Positions 35,985-47,739 of a DNA stretch of 64,000 bases are shown piece after piece. A program made the translations under genes and the position numbers. The DNA is from Zoroaster sp. YZ-2022. Its lineage: Eukaryota; Echinodermata; Asteroidea; Forcipulatida; Zoroasteridae. Every line of letters begins with the position of its first letter. Position 1 is the first letter of the stretch. The stretch spans positions 98,673,039-98,737,038 of the forward strand of contig CM055816.1 of NCBI GenBank assembly GCA_029582265.1, in the 5' to 3' direction. The notes under the pieces are model-generated. The model was not told the DNA's origin, made no database searches, and was given only the letters and a program-made list of their open reading frames with translations.

Positions 35985-36158
35985 TCAGAATTGTCCAGAT
36001 TGGATAGCTTTAATTTCAGAATCATCGTCAACTTCATCCATTTTAGATTTCTCTTCATTATGTACATGTTCTGCATGCCTCCGTAGGTTATATCTCCGTC
36101 CAAAGCTTTTGCCGCACTGGTGACAAGCATGGGGTTTGACAGCAGAAATAACATTCAT
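35985..36158 (-). CDS. 57-residue frame with one C2H2 zinc finger
   Basis: The ATG is at 36156-36158 and the TGA at 35985-35987. The peptide holds one classical finger, CHQCGKSFGRRYNLRRH followed by AEHVH, that is C-x2-C-x12-H-x4-H (or x2) with the usual Phe and Leu core positions, then an acidic/basic tail. It lies in the left fold-back arm reading away from the centre. Further degenerate sequence in the same direction (to about 35440) could be the remains of a longer protein, but stops interrupt it. The right-arm counterpart (about 36735-36800) has lost the finger. C2H2 fingers bind DNA or RNA; here it may be a captured host exon or part of a lost transposon protein. Expression is unproven. 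Confidence 0.5.
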   Translation of the reverse strand: MNVISAVKPHACHQCGKSFGRRYNLRRHAEHVHNEEKSKMDEVDDDSEIKAIQSGQF

Positions 36159-36239
36159 GTTGAATCTCTGATGCTTAATCTCCGATTGACAAGAAACGGA
36201 AGAAATAGTTTATATATAGGCCTATAACATCATTTCGCT

Positions 36240-36475
36240 TTGCTCATTTGCTCATTTCGCTGCTCATTGCTCATTTGCTGCTGTTTGCTCATTTCGCTGC
36301 TCATTTCGCTGCTCATTTCGCTGCTCATTTACTCATGTTGCTGCTCATTTGCTCATTTTTCTGCTCATTTGCTCTGCTGCTCATTTGCTCATTTCGCTGC
36401 TCATTATGTTGCTGCTCATTTGCTCATTTTCGCTGCTCATTTGCTCATTTTGCTGCTCGTTTGCTCATTCACTGG
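36240..36475. repeat. GCTCATTTCGCT minisatellite at the fold-back centre
   Basis: Tandem variants of GCTCATTTCGCT and GCTCATTTGCTCATTT with a step of 12-20 bases. Inverted, sparser copies (AAATGAGCGGC, ACGAAATGAGC) lie at 36570-36665, so the motif is on both sides of the symmetry centre. Confidence 0.9.
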
Positions 36476-39400
36476 AATTCAAACACGAAGAATTGTCGCG
36501 AGGGTGTCGGGCTGGGCGATGAACAACAATGTTGATAACGAAGATCAGCTGAATGAACGGCAAAATAATGGTAACGAAGCAAATGAGCGGCAATATTGAC
36601 GAAATGAGCAAAAGATGGCTGGCAAATGTTTAAATGGGCTGACGAAATGAACGAAATGAGCGGCGAAATGATGGTTATGGGCTATGTAAACTATTTCTTC
36701 CGTTCTTCATCGGTCGCATCGAAATTCAACATGTTCTGCTGTCGGCTGTCGCCAGTTTGTGCGCGGACGGAAGTGCCGGGCTGTCTGGCTATGAAATAAA
36801 ATGGATGATTGATGATTCTGAGGTAAAGCTTATCAATCTGACAATTCTGACGTCGTGGTCTGAACGACCCCAAAAGCGTGGGCCGAATTCAATAAGCAAT
36901 GACTAGTCTACGCAGGGCTCTTCTTCGGTGATTCGGGAAATCGGCTGCGGAAGATGAGAATATGACCGAATCATCGGAAGAATGGAGTCTGGTTCTGAAT
37001 TGGGCATACTCGGACTTGAAAAGAGCTGCAGGCTGCGAAAGAGACGGTGGACGAGAGGCAGGGTCGGCGAGGTAGCGGTGAGATCGAAGCCAGAGGCAAT
37101 GAAAACCCGCTGGTCAACGATCTTTCGACGGCCTGAGATTTTTGTCAGGTGCTACGTCTGACGTGGGACTCGCTCGTGGTGCGAGTCTCGAGCAAGGCGT
37201 GAATGACAAGCTGCGGGCGCAGTGGCTGAGCACCATGCCAGGGCGGACTGCGCTCGGCTAAATGATGAAGGTGAGGAAGAGTGAACCAGATGTTCAGAAG
37301 ACTATTGTTTAAAAACATCTATAATAGTGTTCTTTGATGAAAAAAGGCACAAAACAACCGCCTCGGCTGATCTTCTGATCGCTGTGATTATTTTACGCAA
37401 CCCGCGACCCATCGAGGCAGTGTTCCGGAAAACGGTGCCTCTGCGCTCGTTCAAGCACTGGGTGACGTCGTTTAAATAGACGGTGTTAATTCTGGTGACG
37501 ACAGGGCCGTTCATGTGAATGAACAACTGGCATCGATGTGAGGCCCCGCGACTCGTTACGGTTTTCGTTGACCGTACCTGACAATCCAGTTCGACGATTC
37601 GTGGAAGCAGCAAACTGCAGTGCAGGAGGAACTGGCACGTGAACCATTCCGGTGCCTGTCTGTGGTTGTGACGACGGTGCGGACTTGTCCGTGGGCATCA
37701 TGGGCAACTGGATGCGTCACGGTCGGCGCCGCCGCTTGCCCGACCGGTGACTCGGCGGTTCACGCCTGGCGCCAGCGTCGTTGGCAGACCCTGCTGATGG
37801 CCGGGGCTGATTGTCACGTGCAGATGATGAACCAGTGTTGACCATACGGACACGTCAGGCCGCAGATGGCATTCTTCAAAGAATGCCAGCCGCCATCTGC
37901 AACGCTCGCCGCCTCGAGACGCATCGGCAAATGCGGTGGTTTCGGTACGTTATCTTCTTCGCCCCATCGATGCCGGTGACATGGGTGTAGGTGTTCGTCG
38001 GTGTGGATGTGTTGGTGTAAATGACAGAAACACTCTCGTATTAAAACTGAAGTATGACAGGCTGGTTATTATGCGATCGAAATATCTGGGGCTGTTGTCA
38101 TGGGCGGCGTGGCTGCATCAAAGGTTGCTGAGGCAGGGCTGGGCTGTTTAAAGGTCGTGTGTACGATATGAACTGTTCTTTATAAATATTGATAATCTCA
38201 TTTGATGGGGCCCCAGCCAGCATGTTTAATGAATAATGCGAAACTGTCATGGGTGTTTCCTAAAGGGTGGTGGTCAGTTGGTTGGGCACCGCGTTTACTT
38301 ACCTGTGCTGTCACTCCATTTATTGCTAACCATAATGACAGTTAACCTTTACCCTGTTCACCCTGCTCATTTCCCGACACAAACATCTGGTCTTTATGCA
38401 TAAATGACACCAATCAGCCACCTGAAATACACAATATATTGCTGTCACATTGTTAAAACAAACTATAGTAATACACGCTACTGTTATGACTTCGTGTTCG
38501 ACTGGCTGATATCAAAAAGCGAGCCAATATTGTTAACAAAAACGCACAGTGTCAAACCATTAACGCTATCAAGCAAACATATAAAAGAATAACGATTTCA
38601 CGTAAACTGCAATAAACTGATTCAACAGAAGCAACTCAAAGAACGGTGATATGCATCAACGGTATTGTTACAGTAAATCTCATCCTATCGATGATTAACG
38701 TCCCAAACGACCTGAAGACAATAACTGGCTCAAAGTTCGTTGATCGAAATGATACGGACGTCTGCGAACCCGGTCAGAGACTTTTAACGTCTCGGTAACG
38801 TGACCGGCTGGGGACGCCGAACTGCCTGCGCCATCCATCCGTCGTGTTCTAATCGACCGATAACGCATCTAAACAAAACTGAATCGGACGTGACGTGACT
38901 TCTTATCACGCGCTGGTATGCAGATAACAATAAAGCGGAAACATAATGTCAATAGACGTGTCTAACACCCGAATTGGCAGTTGTCGTTAACTGTGGCAAT
39001 AGACATTTCACTCTGCTTTTGATGCGGTAGAAGTGATTTGCAACTGGTGATTTTGAGATCATTGAAAATCAGTATGTTCATTAAACCTCGAAAGTTATTG
39101 ATGGAACAAATCATGGGGTTATACCACTGATTTTGATGAGGCTGGGTGGAAATGGGACGATGCTGTTGGTACACGGCCTGGTTCTTGTTACAGGATGATT
39201 TTACCTGAAGCGTAATGTTGTGTTGTTAATATGACAAAAATATGTTTGTACGGACCATGTTCAGTATTAAATGGTATGCGGTGCGCAAACAAATGAAATT
39301 CGGCGGCAAGGTGGTAAAAGAAGGAAAGGCGTTTATGTTTTATATGTTGATATCGAGGATGACGGTGGGCATTGGGGTTCGTGTTACCGCAGTTTGGGCA

Positions 39401-39838
39401 AGTTTTCAAACCGGACGATGCTGATGAAAAGGATTAACGTTTGATTCGCGTTTACTGGTTCGGCGATGGCTGTCCATACGCAGGACCATATTGTTGTCGC
39501 CGTGATTGGCTGTCATGGTTCGCGTTCACCGGTACGTGTTCCAACGGTACCTCTGTCGCGAATGTGTCGATTCGGCGTTCGTGGTCGACTGGCGGCTGGT
39601 GTACCATGATGAACATCGACAGTACGACCGGCCTGGCGATGGCAATTGATAACAATCGGCCGTCTGGTTCTGCGTTGCTGGCCGGGGACGATGTTCACGC
39701 GACGCGACTAACCGCGTTCCGCAGGCGCGACACGGTGGGCGCAACCATCCATCACGAAATTATATTGATGGGGAGAACCCCTGGTACATTACGTATTGTG
39801 GTCATATTCCACCTAGGCTGAAATACCCTCTTCTACTG

Positions 39839-40930
39839 AGCTGAACACCTCTATCCTGGTTGCGTTGAAAACTTTGTCGAAGAAACACCGTGGGGTTTCG
39901 GGCCCCTCCTCGGTGTGGCTCCCGGCCAGAGGATGAGTCCCTTAACGCTGGCTCGCGGTCCCCGCAGACGGGTCGACCACAACGCAGCGGCGGGCACCGC
40001 CCATGCTTCTCTGGCGGTCGCCCCTCGGACTCCGACTTCGGGTCGACCGTCTGGGGGACAGCAGGCCAGCGTTGGGGCTCCTCCTTGCTCCAGAGGAGCA
40101 CAGGCGGTGCGATGCTGCTGCGTTTGGTCGACCCGTCTGCGGGGACGGTGAGCAGGCGGTTACTCGTGCGTCTCGGCCGGGAGCCACGGCGGTGCCGAGC
40201 CGCGCCCGCGCACTGGGACCCTGGGAGGGCCTTCCGACGTCTCCGGCGGCGAGGCCGACCGCCATACCCCTCGAGCCGTCCCAGGTCGTGTCACGTCCGC
40301 TAGACTCTGAAATTTTTCCATTCCGGGCTCCGGACCACCTACCCCCTATAGCAGCCGTAACACCCAACCCGTTGGTAGTACACCCAGGTTACCTCTATCA
40401 ATTTCCGTTGTAAACGTGTCAAGAAGAAACGCCGTAGGGTTCTGGCCTGGCTCGGGCCGTAACCACGGCCGAAGGACGAAGTCACCACGCTGGCTCAATG
40501 GTCCCACCAGATGGGTCGACCCGTACGCAACGGCGGGCACCGCCGTGCTCCTCGGGCGAAGGTCGCCCATCGGACCACGACTTCGGGTCGACCGTCTGCG
40601 GGGGACAGCGGGCAGGTGCATGGACTCCTTTCGCCGGGCACAGGCGGTGCCGCTGCTGTGGGTCGACCCGTCTTCGGGGACCGCGAGCAAGCGTTTGAGA
40701 CTCGTCCTCTCGGCCAGGGCACGGCGGTGCAGGCGGCGCCCGCTGCTGGATGACGCGGGCCTTCCCGACGTCTCTGGCTGACGGCGGAGGCCGACCCGCC
40801 ATCCCCTCTAACCCGTCAGGAGTCAGATTCGTCCAGTGGACTCTGATTTTCGATTTCGGAACGAGGACCACTTACACCCTATAATAGACGTAACACCCAC
40901 CCCGTTGGTACCGGAACACCTCTCAATTTG
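39839..40930 (+). repeat. GC-rich satellite block 5, + orientation, eroded
   Basis: Two monomers with anchors near 39878 and 40420. The block starts at CTGAACACCTCTATCC, the direct continuation of the monomer cut at 32284, and ends inside the same segment at about 40930 (AACACCTCTCAATTTG). It has many more one- to ten-base deletions than block 4, from either age or poor base accuracy. Confidence 0.88.
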
Positions 40931-42671
40931 ACTAATTTGTGCCAAGTGCGCCTTGGCCAACGGACAAAATTAAGGAAGTTATGGAAAATACTATTTTGAC
41001 CAAAACTGAAAATCACCGAAAATGGGTATAGCGCCACCTAATGAGCCTATGAAAGTTTTCATGGCCTCATTCGATGAATCGCGTCAAACCGAACATGCCT
41101 ATGAAGTTTGCTGAAAATCGGCTGTTTGGATACAGAAAATACGGAGGGGCACAATGGCCCTCCCCAGGTCTGAGAACGAAAAAAAACCAGGCTTGATAGC
41201 GTTAGAGCTCACGCACGGTCTTGTTTTGCGTTTTCACGAATATTTGGAAAGTAATTCCTCGTGGTACAATCTCTATGATAAAAGATACCAGAAAAAAAAA
41301 TTGTAATTAAGTTATTGGCTTTAGTAGGAAGCAAAATCTAAAATATTAATGCTGAAAAGTCTTTGAGTGCAATTTCAAAAACATGGATTCACAGCTGTGT
41401 GGGCTAATTCGTCACTTCGTGAAATGGTGATGATTCTTTCCCCCTATTTGAAAAAGTAGTTTAATATAGCGCAGCAGGAATTTCAATCGATCCAGCCATT
41501 TTGGCTGCAATTGGTTTATCATTTCATATAGCACAAAACACACAAAATAATAAGAACAAAAAGAAAAAAAGAAAAAAAGCTAAAAAATACAGATGCGCGG
41601 GTCTGATCTGAGCGACGCGCGCGGAGACCAAAGAAACCAGAGACCTTTTCGGCCTTACGGTGTTTGAACATATACTAAATTGTCAATTCGTTTTTTAAAG
41701 GAAAAAAACAATAATAGGCCTGACAGATATTTAAGTAACGAATCGTAAACTTTTGCAATAACCAAACATCTTTTGGATTTTGCAGGATTTCATCAGTCAT
41801 TCCTCAATTTTAGCGAGAAAAAATATGGCAAAATCTTCGGGTAAGACACCATGTTGATTTCTCAGTAATATAGTTTGTATAATAGGCCTACTCTCTATAC
41901 ACCAAAAAATACTATAAAAAGATATGCCTAAGGTATTTTCATCGAGGTTTTTTTCTTATTTTCTTACCAAAATAGCCTGCATCAGTTAATCCTATAAGTA
42001 CCCTTCAATATCTGGCTAGACACTGCTCATACCAACCATCCTTATTCGAATATGAAGCCTGCCGAGTGCAACAAGATCCATCAGCAAGAACAAAAAGAAC
42101 TTTGTCTTAGCTCACGTCATCAAGATCCAACTGAATTTGACATTTGTTGCATTCTGTTGAGTTCAGCATGGTTAGGGTTAGCTTGGTACCAGTGAAGATT
42201 CAATAGTCATTATAGCCCTCTGTCAGGGTGAAATGCTCTGATCCGCAGGTCAGGGCACTTCGGCGCCATCTGCGGCATTGTGACAGGGGTCCGTATACAC
42301 TTACAAGTAGTTTGTATTCAACGAGCTCTTCCCTGATAACCGATCACACATAAATATGAATGGGTTAATATCGCACACTAACCAGCGATGATACGATGAC
42401 TGTATACGGTCGTAAATGATGTTTTGAATATTTATTTTTGTTATAGGATGTATGATTTCAGACGCCCTGTCTTGGTCATAACAGACCCCAAATATCCTCA
42501 AGAATGTTCTGATAAAGAATTTTCTCAGTTTCTCTAACCGTAGGGTGAGTAAGCTGAACAATACTTTTCCATTCAAATGTATTGATTGTGTTAACTATTG
42601 TCGCTATTGACCCTGCGGCGTAAATTAATGACCCAGCGACGTTTTACAAGACGGTGTAGTGAGTATATTAA
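40931..42671. other. AT-rich stretch with no recognised gene
   Basis: I see A-rich tracts (41545-41585) and no convincing frame, RNA or element before the 3' LTR of the next retroelement. Confidence 0.6.
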
Positions 42672-42956
42672 TGTAGCGAACGGCATATGGGTACTTTTTC
42701 TTCTATTCGTTGCAACCGCCAGCAAAAGGAAACATGAAACTGGATTTACAGAAAAGGAAAACTGCTTTAATTATAACTTCGGTCCTTACTGTCTGAAACT
42801 TTCAACATAACTGTTCAAAACAACAAAATCGCCTTGGGTCGCAGCCAGCATTTTTTCCCATAACAGTGAACAAGAACAGTCCCTAGTCGTTTCGGTCCAA
42901 TCTCCGAACAAGTTTTCACCGGCGGTTGCAACCGGCGGTTTCAAAATGTCAATACA
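42672..42956 (-). mobile_element. 3' LTR of the second Ty3/gypsy element
   Basis: On the - strand it begins TGTATTGACATTTTG and shares with the 5' LTR the segments AAACCGCCGGTTGCAACCGG, TTGGACCGAAACGAC, AATGCTGGCTGCGACC and GGCGGTTGCAACGAATAGA. It follows directly on a purine-rich tract. Length about 285 bp. Confidence 0.85.
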
Positions 42957-42967
42957 TCACCCCTCAT
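42957..42967 (-). other. polypurine tract
   Basis: The - strand reads ATGAGGGGTGA immediately before the 3' LTR start TGTATTG, the expected site of plus-strand priming. Confidence 0.65.
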
Positions 42968-43679
42968 AGATTAAGCCTATTCTCTGGATAGGCACTCAAA
43001 AGCAAAACAGAAAGCAACACATTCTCCGCTGTCGACTTTCAGAACTCCGTCAGGTGGGGCACTCCACGAGCCCGCAGTCTGGATAAGGGTCTGGCTGAGT
43101 ACCACCGCTCGTTCATAAATTCTCTCATAGCCAGACCCCCTTCACCTGTTGATACAATCCTCTGACTACTCCGTGGCAGCAGAGCAGTGGTCGCCTCCAC
43201 GGTAGAAGTGGTCAGGGTAGCCGTCGGACGACGCGTGTTCTCCGCATGGACAATTGTTCATGTCGTGTAAGATAGTCGACCGTTTAACGATCACGATTAC
43301 ATCGGTAAATCTTTCCTTCATGGGTTGCCTCTCATGTCGTCTCCTCGTATGGACGACCCATACTTGCAACCGAACCCTGCAATCATAAACGCTTTCAAAG
43401 TTGTCATCCATGTCGGGAAGTTGCAATAACATGCGTGTTCGTTCAAATGGCGAAAAATCTGAGGTAGTGGTACATGCAAGCCGCCCTCTGCCCGGCCCAT
43501 CCTATCATGCAGTCCGTTCTCACTGAAGCAAAAACTTGTTGCAAATACCGCTGTGACTTTCTCACAGCCCTGCCACGACGTGCACGGTATACCGACGGAT
43601 GGGTCTCCTGCATTCGCGGACAAGGGGCGGTCGATACCGACGACCAGTGCTGCTTGTCCCAGCCTAGATGGCCGCCTAC

Positions 43680-43920
43680 TGCCGCGTCGGGATCTCCTAC
43701 ACCAGCAGTGGGACCATCCCATACCTGCAGTTTGGATGGGCCCGGACGGAACCGGACTATCTGCGCAAACGGTGATTGCCCATACCGGCGGTAGGACTGC
43801 CTATACCGGGGGTGCAGAGCTGCCTATACAAGAGGTGGGGCTGCCGCCTGCGGCGGTTGGGCTGCCAAACCGGCGGTGGACTACCTATACCAGAGGTAGG
43901 AGCTGCCCAATAACGATGTT
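43680..43920. repeat. 21-bp degenerate tandem repeat, cluster 1
   Basis: Degenerate copies of a motif like CATACCGGCGGTNGGACTGCC with a step near 21 bases, in the 3' part of the second gypsy element, outside the recognised integrase. Confidence 0.7.
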
Positions 43921-43999
43921 GAGGGCTCTGTGCTGTGCTGGTTGCGTCTTTCTGTGTTACAGTTGCCTGCTGAAGCCCACAATCTTCGCTGGATCTTCT

Positions 44000-45400
44000 A
44001 TAACAAGTTTCAGTCTGTCATGTATAACTTGGGGAGTAGATCAGGGGTCTTCTGAATTTTGTACAAAACATCCAAGTGATTTTCGACCACCACGAGGTCC
44101 ACCAGCTCCTGGTTAGTTTGGGGCATTTCCTTTCTTTCTTATAATATTGTACTGAGCCAAACCACTGATCCTTGTCGTAGCCAAATCTCTCAACGTTTCT
44201 GTCATAGTAATAATAATAATAATAATAATAATGTGTGGATTTATAGCGTATCCCACCAACTAAGTGGTGCTCAAAGGCGCATTACATTATCCTGCTCATA
44301 AGGCTCATAAATCATTCTGAAACCATCTCAGCTCCTAGGAGTATACAGCTCAATTGCTGCCATTTCTGGCATAGAGCAAACCAACTCTGCTTCACAGGTG
44401 CCATTTAACCCTGGTGGAAGAAGCAATTATGATTAAATTAATGCTTGCTCAAGGACACAGAATAATAAACCGTGATTCGAACCCACATTCTGTTGCTTCT
44501 TTGCAGAACTTGAATCCAGTAGCTAGACCGCTCGGCCGCGACACCTTTCTGTGCCCTGGATCATCATCGTGCTGGTGTTTCCCTGGCAATCTCGCGAGCA
44601 GTCGCTAGTTTATCTTGAAGATTCTGCGTATGCAGTGGTGGCTGTGTTTACAGGATCAGCTCGACGAGCAGATCCACAGGCTCTAACTTCCCGGCCCAAC
44701 ATCGCAGCGTTTTGGTGTCTCCTTTGTGGTTTCGTGTTCCGACGACCTATATGCCATTGCCAACAGGGCCAAATGTTCATCCCAATCGGTTTGAAACTTG
44801 TCACCGATACCCGTAGCATAACCCCAATGGTTCTGTTAAAACGTTCAATCATCCCGTCGGATCTGGGGTGGTGGGGCGAAGTCATTTTCTTTATTCAAGG
44901 AGAACACATCTCCCCAAAGACGGCTGATTCGAATTCCCTACCTTGATCGGAATGAAGTTCGAGGGACGCCAAATCTTGCCGCAGAATTCTTCTACGGTTT
45001 GAAGCACAGTAGAGCTTTATGATCAGGAATCGCCATAGCCTCTGTCCACCAGGTGATAATCTTAACCACCATCACAATTTGTTTCCACGGTTCGTGACCG
45101 GAAGGCCCCATTATATCAACAGTCCTTTCCATTGCTGCTCAATCTGGTAATGAACCATCTTTGCCCTCTTGGCTCTCGCTGAGGCTTGCATCTCCTGTAC
45201 TCCTGGCGATTCTGCACCGGCGTGCCGACTTGCGTACTTGCAGTGATGGCCAGTAAAAGTTGCTTCGGCACAACTTTGAGAACATTTTGGCTACACCAGA
45301 TGGCCGGCAGTTTTTCTGATCGTGGAAGTGCTTCGCAACAGTTGACCGTGGGTCTGAGGGCGTCGCCTCTCAGTTGGGCCTGATCAGTCGGTCAGTCGGT
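44000..45400 (-). pseudogene. int: integrase of the second Ty3/gypsy element, broken
   Basis: On the - strand, 45380-45180 carries a degenerate zinc-binding N-terminal region. The stretch 44960-44610 carries the end of the catalytic core, with SPHHPRSDGMIERFNRT, whose Glu is the third catalytic acid. Past the SINE, 44190-44030 still shows the C-terminal features of this family (a KCPKLTRSW block and a PKV/PKL-type strand). Frame changes and stops occur throughout. Integrase would insert element cDNA; this copy cannot. Confidence 0.75.
44204..44545 (-). mobile_element. tRNA-derived SINE nested in the integrase
   Basis: On the - strand the head starts TGTCGCGGCCGAGCGGTCTA, a box A like those of tRNA-Leu or tRNA-Ser, and has box B GGGTTCGAATCAC about 60 bases further on. 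A tRNA-unrelated body and a tail CGCTATAAATCCACAC(ATT)n follow. The direct repeat TTTCTGT (+ strand) at 44197-44203 and 44546-44552 is the target-site duplication. Pol III would transcribe it; it would depend on a partner LINE for movement. Confidence 0.88.
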
Positions 45401-45654
45401 TCCCAGCGGATATACAGGATCCCATGTTCAATCACAAATGTCCATAACGGGCCCCACAAGAATTTCACCTCGAACTTTACTTGACACTTCTTACAGTGAA
45501 TGCTTCCTCTTGTTCTGCCATTTCTTTACCTCTCTTAAATCGTTGTCCCTCCCGTTGGTAGCGTACAATATTGTCACAGTTCAGATCAGGTTCAGGTTGG
45601 GAGTCGATTCTCGTACCGGACACTGAAAGCAGCATATTGACGCTAATCGGCAAT

Positions 45655-45745
45655 GCAGCATGTACCGGCGTGGCTTCCTGAACCGGCGGTGAGCTGGCTT
45701 ACTCGGCGGTGAGGCCCTGCACCGGCAGTGAGTCTGTCTGTACCG
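45655..45745. repeat. 21-bp degenerate tandem repeat, cluster 2
   Basis: Three to four copies related to ACCGGCGGTGAGCTGGCTTAC between the RNase H and integrase parts of the second gypsy element, of the same family as the clusters at 43680 and 47740. Confidence 0.65.
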
Positions 45746-45839
45746 TCGGCATGCCACCACGAGCGTTCAATTTCGAGCTCAGTACCCTTAGGTATCTCTT
45801 CTCCATCTCCGTGTTCACAGCTCGAAAACACTTCCTTGA

Positions 45840-47000
45840 TGACAAGGCATCGGCATTGCCATGTAGGTTTCAGGACGATATGTTCGTTGCGAAAGTGTAA
45901 ATACTGAGTTTTTGTAGCCACCTGGCCCAACTGTCCCTGAGGTCCTTCACGCCATATAGCCATTTCAATGGTCTATGATCGTCCTGACACGGAAATGTGC
46001 CCCATACAGATGATGATATTTCTTAATGAAGACACCACGACCAGCTCGCGTCTTGGCGACACAATAGTTTCTTTCTTGCTTTGTCGGTGACCTGCTGCCA
46101 TATGATATCCTCGCTCCTTGCCTTCCTGCATCTGTGACAACACGGCACCGACTGCGAATCCACTGGCGATAAATGTCCAGGACAAATTGCTCAGATGGGT
46201 CTGGGTATGCCAATATTGAGGCGGAAGTCGAAGCAATTGCTTCAACCGCTCCGTACTCCTGACACTCCTCTGTCCATTTAAACTGTCGTCCCTTCTCGGT
46301 TAGACGGTGTAGTGGCCTTGCAATTGCAGCAAATCCCTTGACAAACCGTCGGTAGTGGGACACCAGTCTAGGAAGCTTCGGACATGCGTGACGGTCATCG
46401 GCTGGGCCATTCCTGTACCACGGACCTTCTCTGGGTCCGGTTGTGACTCCCACTGGCGAAACTACATGTCCCAAAACTCCACCTCCCGTTGAAAGAACTT
46501 GCATTTCTTGGCCTTTAGCTTGAGGGATTGCTTCATGGTCTCTGCAGCACTGGAGCACAGTCTTCATGTGCTCCTCAAAAGGTCTTTCCAAAGACGATAA
46601 CGTCGTCGAGATACAATCTGCTACCTACCACTGTAACCAGCACTGCTCCATTGAACGTTCGAAGGTCGACGACTGGTACAAGGCCAAACGGCATGGTCAC
46701 GGGTGGTACAGTCTGCTTCCCGTGCAAAATGCCGTTTTGGGCCGGTCCTCAGCAACGACCTTGACCTGCCAGTAGCCGGAGGCCAGGTCAAGGTGGAAAA
46801 GAGCTGTGATCCTGAAGAGTCAGGTTATCCTCTATGTGGGGGAAGAGGGTGCATCTTTCGTGGTAACTCGTTGAGCTTCGGTGGTCGATACACACCCTCA
46901 GTTCCGTCTTTCTTCTAACCAGCACGATCGGTGAACACCATGGACTATCAGAAGGTTCAATTACTCCTGAGAAAGCATCTTATCCACCTCCTGTCCGTAC
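45840..47000 (-). pseudogene. pol: reverse transcriptase-RNase H of the second Ty3/gypsy element
   Basis: RT motifs on the - strand in order: EPSDSPWCSPIVLV near 46960-46915, HLDLASGYWQV near 46795-46762, MPFGLVPVV near 46694, and YLDD at 46602-46613 followed by VIVFGKTFEEHM. The thumb and RNase H region follows (VSHYRRFVKGFAAIARPLHR, the substrate-contacting ISYGSRS block, then RNase H to about 45850). The frames change several times, so no intact protein is encoded. The motifs match the gypsy/mag-type RTs of animals. Confidence 0.85.
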
Positions 47001-47739
47001 CTCTCGCTGACTCAGGCACCTCCTTGGTCTTTGCCAGATCAGAGGCGCATTCCCAGTTGCAATATGGTGTTCCGTGAAGTTAGTTCTACCAATATCCCCA
47101 TCACCAGTTGAAAACACGTCACAAAACCTCGCAGCAGTGCCGCCGAGTCTCTCTTTCTCTGAGGGTTGACGGGTGTTCGCAACTGGACTCGAACAACGAT
47201 GTCAAATGTCCTGGGACGTTGCTCAGCCAGCAAATCGCTTGCAGTTATCATTCATCTGCCGACGGTCTGCAAAACTGCAACACTGTCCACAGGCTCCAAA
47301 GGGTGCAGCGTCAGTACCCTTCACTCTGAAGACAAATTCAAAGTCTCACGGGACGGCGGTCCCGTGTTCCAGCAAGGGCGCTTACAGCCTTATCCTGGTC
47401 CTGCTTGGGGCTCCTCTGTTCTGCTTATTCCCAGACTGGCACGGATTCCAGACACTCTTCCACCACCTTACGCCATGACCTCCGATCTTGTATGGCGACG
47501 ATCTGGTTGTCATGATATTTCTGCGGTTTTCTGTTTTGTTTGGATGAACGATCTGGACGGATGACGACTCAAATGTAGTATCATCAAAACATCATAATGG
47601 TGGTATAGACAATCCTGTCCCCACTGAAGATGCTGACCGTATGCCTGTACCACGTTTCCCATATTCACACTGGGTGAACACCGGTGCAATTTCCCTGCAT
47701 TAGTGTCTGACACAGATAGGCTGCCTGTGCTGCAATAGC

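Larger units (their letters stand above)
32285..39838. mobile_element. large decayed inverted-repeat (fold-back-like) element
   Basis: Left and right halves are inverted copies along almost their whole length, meeting near 36.48 kb. Collinear matches, left against reverse-complemented right, include 32285-32300/39825-39838 (CAGTAG..AG.GGG ends), 32480-32550/39640-39690, 32655-32690/39525-39570, 33135-33235/39060-39165, 33415-33480/38870-38920, 33640-33850/38590-38780, 34040-34130/38335-38410, 34314-34380/38166-38215, 34595-34645/37955-37985, 35370-35400/37305-37340, 35835-35920/36910-36990 and 36188-36240/36640-36700. Arms are about 3.4-4.2 kb and carry many substitutions and indels. No transposase gene was recognised, as in fold-back elements. 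Confidence 0.8.

Noticed and set aside
36240..36535. Leu/Ser/Cys-rich frames at 36240-36599 and 36248-36535
   Set aside because: They are translations of the GCTCATTTCGCT minisatellite, not a membrane protein.
32285..39838. Polinton/Maverick interpretation of the long inverted repeat
   Set aside because: No DNA polymerase B, integrase, protease or capsid gene is visible, and the arms fill the whole element rather than a few hundred bases at each end.
43318..44116. Overlapping frames on both strands around 43.3-44.1 kb
   Set aside because: They cover the 21-bp repeat cluster in the decayed retroelement; neither strand shows a known domain.
46528..46918. + strand frames across 46528-46918
   Set aside because: They are antisense to the RT motifs HLDLASGYWQV, MPFGLV and YLDD on the - strand.
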